Positions 1-6,325 of a DNA stretch of 7,858 bases are shown one piece after another; position 1 is the stretch's first letter, and each line of letters starts with the position of its first letter. Source of the DNA: JAWXCH01 sp034440595. Lineage in GTDB: Bacteria; Planctomycetota; Planctomycetia; Pirellulales; JALHPA01. The stretch covers positions 1 to 7,858 of the forward strand of contig JAWXCH010000206.1 of the NCBI GenBank assembly GCA_034440595.1. The letters run 5' to 3'. The position numbers and the translations under genes were made by a program. Below the pieces are notes generated by a model, which was not told where the DNA came from, ran no database searches, and worked only from the letters and a program-made list of their open reading frames with translations.

Positions 1-254
1 CTCTCTGCCTCGGCCACGATGAACGTCTGAAACGACGTGAAGTAGTGTGCCAGTTTGGCCATGGCGGTTGCAAAGACGCCGGTCAGCTTCAGCTCGCTGG
101 ACAGATAGTCCACCGCCATCGGCAGCTTGGTGGTGGCCAGAATCTCGTCCTTGACCATGTCCAGCAGTTCCTGCGTGGCAATCTCGGCCTTCATCCGCTC
201 GTTCAGCATGCGAAACAAGTGTGCTTGTTCGATGTACTCTTCGCGGTCCAGCAT
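1..254 (-). CDS. Conserved-type hypothetical protein, N-terminal part only (cut by window edge)
   Basis: An open frame starts at the ATG on the minus strand (complement of 252-254) and runs off the left edge, giving 84 complete codons beginning MLDREEYIEQAHLFRMLNER. The visible part is rich in Glu, Leu, Lys, Met and Ala and should be almost wholly alpha-helical; it has no signal peptide, no membrane segment and no cysteine. The start is reasonable because the frame is closed just upstream and a possible promoter lies about 55 bp away, but there is no clear Shine-Dalgarno sequence (only a weak AAGAG in the leader). The gene is transcribed away from ribBA and may share its promoter region. From memory it resembles a small hypothetical protein conserved in planctomycetes; that is recollection, not a search result. 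I cannot assign a function, and the C-terminus is not in the window. Confidence 0.8.
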   Translation of the reverse strand, partial: MLDREEYIEQAHLFRMLNERMKAEIATQELLDMVKDEILATTKLPMAVDYLSSELKLTGVFATAMAKLAHYFTSFQTFIVAEAE

Positions 255-284
255 CTTGAGCTACTCTTAAACTGAGCAATGAGG

Positions 285-312
285 TGGTGAGTTGGCGGTT
301 CCCCCCTATAAT
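285..312 (+). promoter_or_regulatory. Candidate promoter for ribBA
   Basis: A perfect TATAAT lies at 307-312, with a poor -35 match (TGGTGA, 285-290) at a 16 bp spacing. Transcription would start near 319, leaving a leader of about 75 nt before the ATG at 394. On the opposite strand the same bases read TATTAT (complement of 308-313), a five-of-six -10 match that could serve the divergent gene at 1-254, although no convincing -35 accompanies it. Nothing here matches the conserved core of an FMN riboswitch. Confidence 0.45.
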
Positions 313-346
313 AGAGTCTGACTGCCGATTGTCCTAATCGCAGCCC

Positions 347-363
347 GGCCGATCAGTTCGGCC
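347..363 (+). promoter_or_regulatory. Hairpin in the ribBA leader
   Basis: GGCCGA (347-352) and TCGGCC (358-363) form a perfect 6 bp GC-rich stem around a TCAGT loop, ending 30 nt before the ATG at 394. It is not followed by a T-run, so it is not an intrinsic terminator. It could affect mRNA stability or translation of ribBA, or simply be chance in GC-rich DNA. Confidence 0.4.
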
Positions 364-393
364 AGCCGCTAGTTTCACTTAGTGCATAACTCC

Positions 394-1605
394 ATGACCA
401 ACCAGTTTTCTTCGACTGACGATGCAATCGCCGCCATCCGCCGCGGCGAGGTCATCATCGTGGTCGATGCCGAAGATCGCGAGAACGAAGGAGACTTTGT
501 CTGCGCCGCAGAGAAAGTCACGCCCGAGATTGTCAATTTCATGCTCCAGTACGGGCGTGGCCAGGTCTGTGTCCCCATTTTGCCGGAACTGTGCCAGAAG
601 CTGGACCTGCCGCTGATGGTGGAGTCCAACACGGCCCCGCTGCAGACCTGCTTTACGGTGCCGATCGATCATCGCAATGCCAGGACGGGTATCACCGCGC
701 AGGAACGTGCGCAGACGATTCTGGCCATTGTCGATCCGGCTAGCAAGCCGACGGACTTTGTCCGGCCCGGTCATATGTTTCCGCTGATGGCGAAGGAGGG
801 CGGAGTGCTTCGCCGTGCGGGGCATACCGAAGCGGCAGTTGACTTGGCGCGACTGGCCGAACTGACTCCTGCCGGGGTGCTGTGTGAGATTCTTGGCGCG
901 GATGGTAACCGTGCGACGCGCGATGAGTTGTACGAACTGGCACGGCAGCATCAACTGCCTATGATCTCGATTGAAGAGCTGATCCGCTACCGCCGCGTGC
1001 GCGAGAAGCTGGTCTATCGAGTTGCCGAGGCACAATTGCCGACGCATTACGGACAGTTTTCGATCATTGCTTATGGAGTCAAGTACGAACAACAGCAGCC
1101 GATCGTTTTGGCGATGGGAGATCTTAGCACCGAAGGCGCGCCACTCGTTCGCTTGCATTCGTCCTGCTTTACCGGCGATCTGATCGAGTCCCTGCGCTGC
1201 GATTGCGGTGACCAGTTGCACATGGCGCTGGAGATGATCGGTCAGGAAGGGCGCGGCGTGCTGGTCTACTTGCCGCAAGAAGGTCGCGGTATCGGCCTGA
1301 TTGAGAAGATAAAGGCGTATGCGCTGCAGGATCAGGGAATGGATACGGTCGAGGCGAATGTCGCGCTTGGGTACAAAGCCGACGCGCGCGATTACGGGGT
1401 CGGGATTCAACTGCTCAAGGATCTAGGTCTGAGCAAGGTCCGGCTGCTGACGAACAATCCCAAAAAGACCGATGCGTTTATCTACGGCGGCTTTGACCTG
1501 CAAGTGGTCGATCAGGTGCCGATCTTGCCAACGGTTCATAAACACAACGAACGCTATCTGGCGACCAAGCGCGACAAGATGGGGCACCGATTTCCGGCGT
1601 CGTAG
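394..1605 (+). CDS. ribBA: Bifunctional 3,4-dihydroxy-2-butanone-4-phosphate synthase / GTP cyclohydrolase II
   Basis: This cytoplasmic enzyme starts both branches of riboflavin synthesis: the RibB half turns ribulose 5-phosphate into dihydroxybutanone phosphate, and the RibA half opens GTP to a diaminopyrimidine plus formate. Counting from the ATG at 394 (403 residues), the RibB domain spans about 5-200, with the acidic metal/substrate loop DRENEGD (28-34), the VPIDH segment near 90 and GHTEA near 143-147. The RibA domain spans about 205-400 and keeps the three zinc cysteines (258, 269, 271, in SSCFTGD and RCDCG), QEGRGIGL (295-302), DTVEAN, the ADARDYG segment with its conserved Arg (332) and LLTNNPKK. 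Both halves look intact and the length is normal for the fusion. A GTG at 382 in the same frame would add MHNS; I prefer the ATG because homologues usually begin just before QFSS-like sequence. Neither start has a Shine-Dalgarno sequence. The gene stands alone on its strand. Confidence 0.96.
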   Translation: MTNQFSSTDDAIAAIRRGEVIIVVDAEDRENEGDFVCAAEKVTPEIVNFMLQYGRGQVCVPILPELCQKLDLPLMVESNTAPLQTCFTVPIDHRNARTGITAQERAQTILAIVDPASKPTDFVRPGHMFPLMAKEGGVLRRAGHTEAAVDLARLAELTPAGVLCEILGADGNRATRDELYELARQHQLPMISIEELIRYRRVREKLVYRVAEAQLPTHYGQFSIIAYGVKYEQQQPIVLAMGDLSTEGAPLVRLHSSCFTGDLIESLRCDCGDQLHMALEMIGQEGRGVLVYLPQEGRGIGLIEKIKAYALQDQGMDTVEANVALGYKADARDYGVGIQLLKDLGLSKVRLLTNNPKKTDAFIYGGFDLQVVDQVPILPTVHKHNERYLATKRDKMGHRFPAS

Positions 1606-1677
1606 GGTGAGCGATATTACGTTGTGAAGTGTGCCACTGGCTTTGCCAGTGCTCTTGGTGAGTTGACCTCACACACT

Positions 1678-1738
1678 AACCCGACGCGCCAGTGAGGCGC
1701 AGTCCGTTTGACGAATTTCCTCGCTGGCGCTTCGGGTT
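1678..1738. repeat. Inner dyad repeat (AACCCG...CGGGTT type)
   Basis: Two 20 nt arms (1678-1697 and 1719-1738) are complementary at 18 of 20 positions around a 21 nt centre and could fold into a long stem. From memory, the CTCGCTGGCGCTTCGGGTT-type arm is a very common intergenic repeat of planctomycetes. It sits inside the outer CACTGGC arms, which suggests that separate repeat families have been layered on one another. Confidence 0.75.
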
Positions 1739-1786
1739 GAAATGTCGCCTTGACGAGTCCTACGCCGAAGGCGTTGCATTCCACAG

Positions 1787-1812
1787 CCCCAGGTCGCGCA
1801 GCGCACCTGGGG
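1787..1812. repeat. Perfect 8 bp hairpin CCCCAGGT / ACCTGGGG
   Basis: CCCCAGGT (1787-1794) and ACCTGGGG (1805-1812) pair perfectly around a 10 nt GC-rich loop. A smaller ACGCC-GAA-GGCGT hairpin (1762-1774) lies just before it. Followed only by TTAA, it is not a standard intrinsic terminator. It looks like a third module of the surrounding repeat mosaic. Confidence 0.7.
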
Positions 1813-1854
1813 TTAACTTCTTGCGTTTGCACTGGCGGAGCCAGTGGCACACAT

Positions 1855-4149
1855 TTACCCCTCTCTACTCAGCAGGCGCAACAACAGCGGCAAGAGGAGC
1901 AGATTACCGGCTAGGCCGCCGAGCATGGTCAGGCTGGTTAGCGCACCGAAGTAGATTGTCGGCACAAACTCGCTGAAGCAGAGCGCGCTGAAGCCAACGA
2001 CAAGTGCCAGCGTGGCAAACACGGCCGCGCGGCCTGCGCTTTGCTGTGCGGCATCCAGTGCGGCACGCATCGAGCCGCCGGCCTGGCGCGCGCGGCGAAA
2101 ATCTACGATGTAATGCACGGTGGAATCGACCGATAGTCCCATTGAGAAGGCCGCGATCACGGCGGCCCCCATATTCAGTTGCAGGCCGAGCCAGCCCATC
2201 AGGCCGGTCATCATAAAGACCGGCAGCACATTGGGAACCAGGCCAATGGTGGCTAGGACCATGCTGCGAAAGACAACCAGCATCACCAGCCACATGCCGG
2301 CAGTAGCGACCAGAAATGTCAACCATTGATCGCGCAACAAACTGTCGATCAGGTGTGTCAATAGAACAAAAAAGCCAGTCACCTTCGCGCCGCTCTGCAC
2401 GGTTCCGTCAGGGAGTTGGACAGGTCCGAATGTTTCCAGACCGATTCGCTCGACGGTGGCGATCAGTTGTTTTTTCTGCGCCGCCGATTGACGTTCGTTG
2501 GACCTGAGCATGATGCGGAAGTAATACTGTGTTGGATTCTCTGGGTCATTGGCGTGCATGGCTGAAATGGTTTGCGGCATCCAGTCGCCCAGTACATTCA
2601 GCGCAGATGTCGACACACCAGCCGGCATCTGTGAAAGTGTCTCTAGCGACAACGGCGAGACTGCCTGCACGACATCCGCCAGACTGAAGACTTTGGTCAG
2701 GCCGGAGACTTGCTGGCCCTCGGCGTTCTCGACAGTTGCCTCACTGCGCAGGCGCGACTCTAACTGGGAGACGCGCAGTAGGAACTCCGCATTTAACTGT
2801 TGTGGAGCAGGTATAATCAGCTCCCACACACCCGCTCCGCCGAGCCGCGTTTCGACCATTTCATAGGATCGCACCAACGGGCTGCCCGCGCGAAAGTTCT
2901 TGGTAAAGTCGCTCTCGATATCCAGCCGAGTCGTGCCGATCAAAGCCAGCACGGCCAGCAATAAAGCCACGCCGCCATACAGCCACGGGTGACGTTCGAC
3001 CGAATCGATCGCACGGTACAGCCCCAGGTCTAGCCGGTCTTCCCCCCAGGAGCGTTTCGGATCGGTGTCCCAACGACCCAGCAGTGCGAGTCCTGGCACC
3101 AGGAGTATTGAGCTCAAGAGGATCAGAGTTAGCCCAATAGCGGTCATGGCACCGAAATCTTGCACCGGACCAACGCGTGCGAGTAGCAAGGAGCCGCAAC
3201 CGACCGTATCCGTCACACAGGCCGAAACAATTGGGCCAGCCAGCACGATTCCGGCAATCCGCAGCGATTGTTTTGGAGTATTCCCACGGGCACGTTCATC
3301 GCGAAACCGGACTACCAGATGCATAACGGTGGCGATCCCGACGATGGTGACAATGGCCGAAAGCATCGAGCTGACCAACGTCAGTTTCAGATCCAACCAA
3401 GAGAGCGAGGCTAACGTCAGCCAGAGTGTGAGTTGCACGACAGCCAGCGGGATTAACACCCAGCGGAAACTGCGAAAGCAAAGCAATATCGTCAGGATCA
3501 ATAGCGCGGTGGAGATGGTCATCAGCAAACGGCCATCGGCTTCCAGATATCGAAAGCCATCGACAATCATCACTGGTTCGCCGGCCAGCATGCCGGAAGG
3601 CTGCTCTTGGATAATGGTGCGAAGTTGATCGACCGTTTCAGTGCTTGGTACCGTTTCGCCTTGTCGCTTGAGCAGACAGACGATCGCCACAGTCTGTCGA
3701 TCGGTGCCGATCGCATAGCCTTCAAACAGTGACAGCAGCTTTCCCGAGAGCGGATTGTTCGGATTGGCAATCGAGTTACCAAGCGGAGTGTTGCTCAGGC
3801 TTTGAACAGCACGGACGCCAGACACCTTGGAGAGGCGCTCGGTGACGGCAGTCAGTCGTTCCATGCCCGTGACACTGAGCACCTGCGGGTCAATATATGC
3901 TGCCAGGACGACCTCGTTGCCGCCGAATGTGCGGTTCATTTGCCGATACGGCACCAGCAGTGGATCATCGACGGCAAACATGTTTTCGATCGATTGATCG
4001 AAGCGAACTTGCCGGGATGGTGCATAGGCTAGCACCGCCAGTAGGATACCAATGACGAGCAACGGCAGCCGCCAGCGGATCAGGCGGTCGATCAGGGCCG
4101 CCACACGCGGTGCTTCAATGTCCGGCGTTTTTTCTGGCGATGTTGCCAT
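1855..4149 (-). CDS. MMPL/RND-superfamily membrane transporter (probable exporter)
   Basis: A 764-residue inner-membrane protein with the duplicated RND layout. TM1 is about 28-45, followed by a loop of about 160 residues outside the cytoplasm (46-207) and a bundle of about five segments (208-357). TM7 is about 388-405, followed by a second loop of about 200 residues (406-609) and a final bundle (610-760). MMPL/SSD-type signatures are visible: VGIATVMHLVVRF (270-282) in the first half and GLSVDSTVHYIVDF (671-684) in the second. Asp675 matches the membrane acidic residue used for proton coupling in this family; the first half has no acid at the matching place. The size fits hydrophobe/lipid-exporting MMPL proteins better than the roughly 1000-residue AcrB type, and no periplasmic adaptor or outer-membrane channel gene is adjacent. 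The substrate cannot be told. The ATG at 4149 lacks a Shine-Dalgarno sequence. The gene lies 60 bp downstream of the ligase gene on the same strand. Confidence 0.9.
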   Translation of the reverse strand: MATSPEKTPDIEAPRVAALIDRLIRWRLPLLVIGILLAVLAYAPSRQVRFDQSIENMFAVDDPLLVPYRQMNRTFGGNEVVLAAYIDPQVLSVTGMERLTAVTERLSKVSGVRAVQSLSNTPLGNSIANPNNPLSGKLLSLFEGYAIGTDRQTVAIVCLLKRQGETVPSTETVDQLRTIIQEQPSGMLAGEPVMIVDGFRYLEADGRLLMTISTALLILTILLCFRSFRWVLIPLAVVQLTLWLTLASLSWLDLKLTLVSSMLSAIVTIVGIATVMHLVVRFRDERARGNTPKQSLRIAGIVLAGPIVSACVTDTVGCGSLLLARVGPVQDFGAMTAIGLTLILLSSILLVPGLALLGRWDTDPKRSWGEDRLDLGLYRAIDSVERHPWLYGGVALLLAVLALIGTTRLDIESDFTKNFRAGSPLVRSYEMVETRLGGAGVWELIIPAPQQLNAEFLLRVSQLESRLRSEATVENAEGQQVSGLTKVFSLADVVQAVSPLSLETLSQMPAGVSTSALNVLGDWMPQTISAMHANDPENPTQYYFRIMLRSNERQSAAQKKQLIATVERIGLETFGPVQLPDGTVQSGAKVTGFFVLLTHLIDSLLRDQWLTFLVATAGMWLVMLVVFRSMVLATIGLVPNVLPVFMMTGLMGWLGLQLNMGAAVIAAFSMGLSVDSTVHYIVDFRRARQAGGSMRAALDAAQQSAGRAAVFATLALVVGFSALCFSEFVPTIYFGALTSLTMLGGLAGNLLLLPLLLRLLSREG

Positions 4150-4209
4150 GGTTGTTGCAGTCGATCTAAATTAACAGATGTTGTGGAACCGACATTGTAC
4201 CGCCTGCAA

Positions 4210-4929
4210 CTAAATGCGCTGGTTCCATTCCGGCAGTAGATACCGCTCGCTGAGCAGTTGCTGAACGCGACTGGTTGGCAGATTGCTAGAAACTCCGGTG
4301 ACGTCAAACGCAGCGAAGATCGCGTTTTCCAATTCTGGCCGGTTGACCGGCAGGTTCCGCACAAAGTCGCCATGCGAACGGCCTTGGCGATAGTCGGGCT
4401 GGCGCGGTGGAGTGCCCAGGTATTGTTCGATCTTCGCCAATGGAAAGTCGTAGAGCAGCGTGCCATGATACAGCACGTGGCGCCGCTTGCAGCGCAGCGC
4501 ATTGCCCGAGAACTTCTGACCGAGGTAGACCAGGTCGCTGGTGCCAGCACGTGAGACCCCCGGCGCGATTCTGTCCAGCGCACCGACCAGCCTTTCCAGC
4601 ACAAAGCGATGAATCTGCTCGATCGCGTGGAGTTGTGGGCGGAGCTCCAGGCTGAGCACGACTGCGTACATTAGACAGCCAGGGCCAGCGAGAATGGCCG
4701 CACCACCACTTGGACGGCGGAGGATAGGAACAGTATCGGCCTGGCAATTTGCCACGTTGGCCTCGGTTTGCCAGTGCGAGGATGACCCGAGTACGACTGC
4801 CAGTGCAGTCGCTTCCCAGACACGGCAGTATTCTTGCGGACTGGCCGCCTCTTCGGCCTGCAGCAACAACGACTCGTCCTGTGCCAGGTGTTCAGCAGTG
4901 CTTTTTAACGTAGCGTCAATTCGTAGCAT
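4210..4929 (-). CDS. Lipoate-protein ligase A-like protein (BPL/LplA/LipB family)
   Basis: A 239-residue cytoplasmic protein expected to attach lipoyl or octanoyl groups to lipoyl domains of 2-oxoacid dehydrogenases or GcvH. The family signatures are in order: a DESLLLQAEEA helix near 18-28; RRPSGGAA (71-78), matching the RRxSGGGA substrate loop; GTSDLVYLGQKFSGNA (129-144), matching E. coli LplA's GRNDLV...KVSGSA, with Lys139 as the expected catalytic lysine; and HGTLLYDF (155-162). The stretch YRQGRSHGDFV follows near 180-190. It is shorter than E. coli LplA (about 337) and lacks the C-terminal accessory domain, so it may need a partner or use a preactivated acyl donor. By eye, the cysteine of LipM/LipL octanoyltransferases is not found at the matching place. 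The start is the ATG at 4929, without a Shine-Dalgarno sequence. It precedes the transporter gene in a possible two-gene unit. Confidence 0.88.
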   Translation of the reverse strand: MLRIDATLKSTAEHLAQDESLLLQAEEAASPQEYCRVWEATALAVVLGSSSHWQTEANVANCQADTVPILRRPSGGAAILAGPGCLMYAVVLSLELRPQLHAIEQIHRFVLERLVGALDRIAPGVSRAGTSDLVYLGQKFSGNALRCKRRHVLYHGTLLYDFPLAKIEQYLGTPPRQPDYRQGRSHGDFVRNLPVNRPELENAIFAAFDVTGVSSNLPTSRVQQLLSERYLLPEWNQRI

Positions 4930-5161
4930 TTTGTCGTGGTATTGTGTGCCCGGCGGGAGAGGTTGTGAAAGTTTTTGCCACTGCCAAGGTTACTCTCGGA
5001 CGTAACCTGTTAGAAGGGGGAGGCCGCCGGCCGTTTTTCGATGTTTTGGTGGCATTTTCGGTTCCCGACGGGTCATGGGAACGACTCGGGTTGGGTTGAC
5101 GCGGAAAATTGGCCCTCTAAACTTGAGATTACTGGCCGACTGCCCCACCACGCGATTGCCG
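4930..5161. other. Divergent spacer between the ligase and HEAT-protein genes
   Basis: This 232 bp spacer holds no credible gene; the open frames crossing it are short or antisense. It must carry the start signals for both neighbours. For the plus-strand gene a fair promoter is visible at 5096-5123. For the minus-strand ligase gene I see only weak candidates. A small hairpin, GTTCCC (5061-5066) with GGGAAC (5077-5082) around a 10 nt loop, lies just upstream of the promoter candidate and could be an operator-like dyad, but this is unsupported. Confidence 0.5.
5096..5123 (+). promoter_or_regulatory. Candidate promoter for the HEAT protein-ferritin pair
   Basis: TTGACG (5096-5101, five of six matches) and TAAACT (5118-5123, four of six) are separated by 16 bp. 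This predicts transcription from about 5130 and a leader of about 32 nt to the ATG at 5162. It also argues against the in-frame ATG at 5075, which would lie upstream of the promoter. Confidence 0.5.
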
Positions 5162-6307
5162 ATGTCCACCGAATATCCGTCGACTCCACCGAAGCTTCCC
5201 GACGCGCCTCCTTGGAATGATGCGCTGCCACCGGTGCAACCACCCAATGCGCGCTTTCTAGTGCAGTTGTTCGTCATACCGGGCATGATCGTTCTGATCA
5301 TCGTGATGATCTGGATGATGTTCCACTGGCTGGCGCAGATGGGGAATGACAGTGACGCATTCATTAAGGCGTTGGAAGCGGACAATGCCAATCGCTGGCA
5401 CGCGGCGTACAATCTTTCGCACGTGCTGCGAACCGACGGGGATGCCAGTCTGAAGTTGAAACAAGACGTCAACACGGCGAATCGGTTAGCGGCGATCCTG
5501 ACAAAGGCACTCAAAGAGCCGCGGCTGAACGACAATTCCAAGAGCGAAGGGTTGAATGCGGAGGGAATTCGCGACGCGCACTTGGCGCTAAGATCCTATT
5601 TGGCAACGGCACTCGGTTACTTTCATACGCGCGAAGTTCTTCCAGTGTTGCTGGTGGCAGCATCGCAGAGAGAGCGGCCGGATGACGATGTTGTTCGTCG
5701 CGAAGCGTTTAGGTCGATTGCCATGCTATCCACGACGTTGAAGTCGTTGAATCAGCCGCCACTTTCCCACCCGGAACTGATCGACGTTTTGCTGATCGGT
5801 TCGGAGGACGAAGCAGTGAGCGTTCGCGAAGCTGCGACGTTTGCACTGGGGACGATTCCAGTAGCGGCCATGCCGCCGACTGCCGAGCAAGGCGTAGCAT
5901 CAACTGAGAAAAGTTCGACGGACAAGTCTGACCGAGTCACGAGTCGACTCCGAGCATTGTTATACGATGGCGAACCGAATGTGCGGTATAACGCGGCCAC
6001 TGGACTGGCCGAGCAGGGGGACATGCGTTGCGTGCCAGTGCTGCTGGACATGCTCGAACCGGAGCAAAAGCAAGCGACCAAGAACGAAACGGGCAGCAAT
6101 ATTGAATTCAAACGAACCATGATTCTGGTCAATGGGATGCGTGCGACCAAGAAACTGATGTCGTTCAATCCGAAAGAAAAGCAACCCAAGCTGGAAGCGG
6201 CAGTTGCAGTGTTGACCGATGATTCCTCGCGCGAGGTGCGCGATACGGCGGTTGCCTTGCAAGCTCACTTGCAACTGGACCGATCCAAACCGAGTGCTGC
6301 CCCTTAA
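5162..6307 (+). CDS. Membrane-anchored HEAT-repeat protein, function unknown
   Basis: A 381-residue protein starting MSTEYPSTPPKLPDAPPWND. A proline-rich N-terminus (1-30) precedes one strong transmembrane segment (about 33-56, FLVQLFVIPGMIVLIIVMIW). The rest is soluble and mostly helical, with several HEAT-like units: around 78-92 (RWHAAYNLSHVL), 178-195, 220-232 (VREAATFALGTIP), 272-299 (EPNVRYNAATGLAEQGD...) and 356-372 (SREVRDTAVALQAHL). Such repeats usually make protein-binding scaffolds, so the likely role is a membrane-tethered adaptor; no catalytic motif is seen. By charge, the soluble part probably faces the cytoplasm. The frame is open from an ATG at 5075, but the ATG at 5162 is favoured by the promoter at 5096-5123 and by the natural-looking N-terminus. 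It has no Shine-Dalgarno sequence. The ferritin-like gene begins 18 bp after its stop codon. I recall similar planctomycete hypotheticals but cannot name a function. Confidence 0.87.
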   Translation: MSTEYPSTPPKLPDAPPWNDALPPVQPPNARFLVQLFVIPGMIVLIIVMIWMMFHWLAQMGNDSDAFIKALEADNANRWHAAYNLSHVLRTDGDASLKLKQDVNTANRLAAILTKALKEPRLNDNSKSEGLNAEGIRDAHLALRSYLATALGYFHTREVLPVLLVAASQRERPDDDVVRREAFRSIAMLSTTLKSLNQPPLSHPELIDVLLIGSEDEAVSVREAATFALGTIPVAAMPPTAEQGVASTEKSSTDKSDRVTSRLRALLYDGEPNVRYNAATGLAEQGDMRCVPVLLDMLEPEQKQATKNETGSNIEFKRTMILVNGMRATKKLMSFNPKEKQPKLEAAVAVLTDDSSREVRDTAVALQAHLQLDRSKPSAAP

Positions 6308-6313
6308 TCTAAT

Positions 6314-6318
6314 AGGAG
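6314..6318 (+). promoter_or_regulatory. Shine-Dalgarno sequence of the ferritin-like gene
   Basis: AGGAG lies 7 nt before the ATG at 6326. It fixes that start and is the only strong ribosome binding site seen before a gene in this window, which suggests higher translation of the ferritin-like protein than of the gene just upstream. Confidence 0.8.
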
Positions 6319-6325
6319 ATTTATT

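Larger units (their letters stand above)
1629..1852. repeat. Nested inverted-repeat mosaic between ribBA and the transporter gene
   Basis: This fills almost all of the 249 bp between two convergent genes. The outer arms, 1629-1651 and 1830-1852, are 23 nt inverted repeats matching at 21 positions, and each arm is itself a hairpin (CACTGGC, 3 nt loop, GCCAGTG). Inside lies a second pair, 1678-1697 and 1719-1738 (18 of 20 positions complementary), beginning AACCCG and ending CGGGTT. Two further stems follow: ACGCC/GGCGT around GAA (1762-1774) and CCCCAGGT/ACCTGGGG (1787-1812). No coding frame is credible here. The arrangement resembles REP/BIME-type non-autonomous elements and fits repeats I recall from planctomycete spacers. 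It may also act as a transcription barrier between the converging genes, although no T-tract follows the stems. Confidence 0.85.

Noticed and set aside
313..393. FMN riboswitch before ribBA.
   Set aside because: The region is too short and lacks the conserved RFN core sequences.
379..1410. A 343-codon open frame on the minus strand opposite ribBA.
   Set aside because: It is fully antisense to a gene with intact catalytic motifs in both domains; its composition (rich in Arg, Gln, His) is typical of a GC-driven shadow frame.
1617..1976. Short open frames on both strands across the repeat mosaic, 1617-1850 (-) and 1692-1976 (+).
   Set aside because: They are translations of the repeat arms, and the plus-strand one runs into the transporter gene in antisense. 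Similar peptides are often annotated by error where this repeat occurs.
3065..3628. A 187-codon plus-strand frame inside the transporter gene.
   Set aside because: It is antisense to a membrane protein with clear transmembrane segments and family motifs; no motif of its own is seen.
4154..4210. GTTGCAG/CTGCAAC inverted repeat between the transporter and ligase genes.
   Set aside because: Seven base pairs over a 43 nt gap is within chance expectation, and there is no T-run or promoter geometry that makes use of it.
5022..5038. GGCC-GCC-GGCC followed by GTTTTT, resembling an intrinsic terminator on the plus strand.
   Set aside because: The stem is only 4 bp with a 3 nt loop, and no plus-strand gene ends upstream of it.
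5075..5161. Upstream in-frame ATG extending the HEAT protein by 29 residues.
   Set aside because: A good promoter candidate (5096-5123) lies downstream of it, and the extra residues do not look like a conserved N-terminus.
4990..5541. A 183-codon minus-strand frame over the HEAT-protein start.
   Set aside because: It is the shadow of the plus-strand frame; composition is Ser/Arg/Thr-rich with no recognisable domain.
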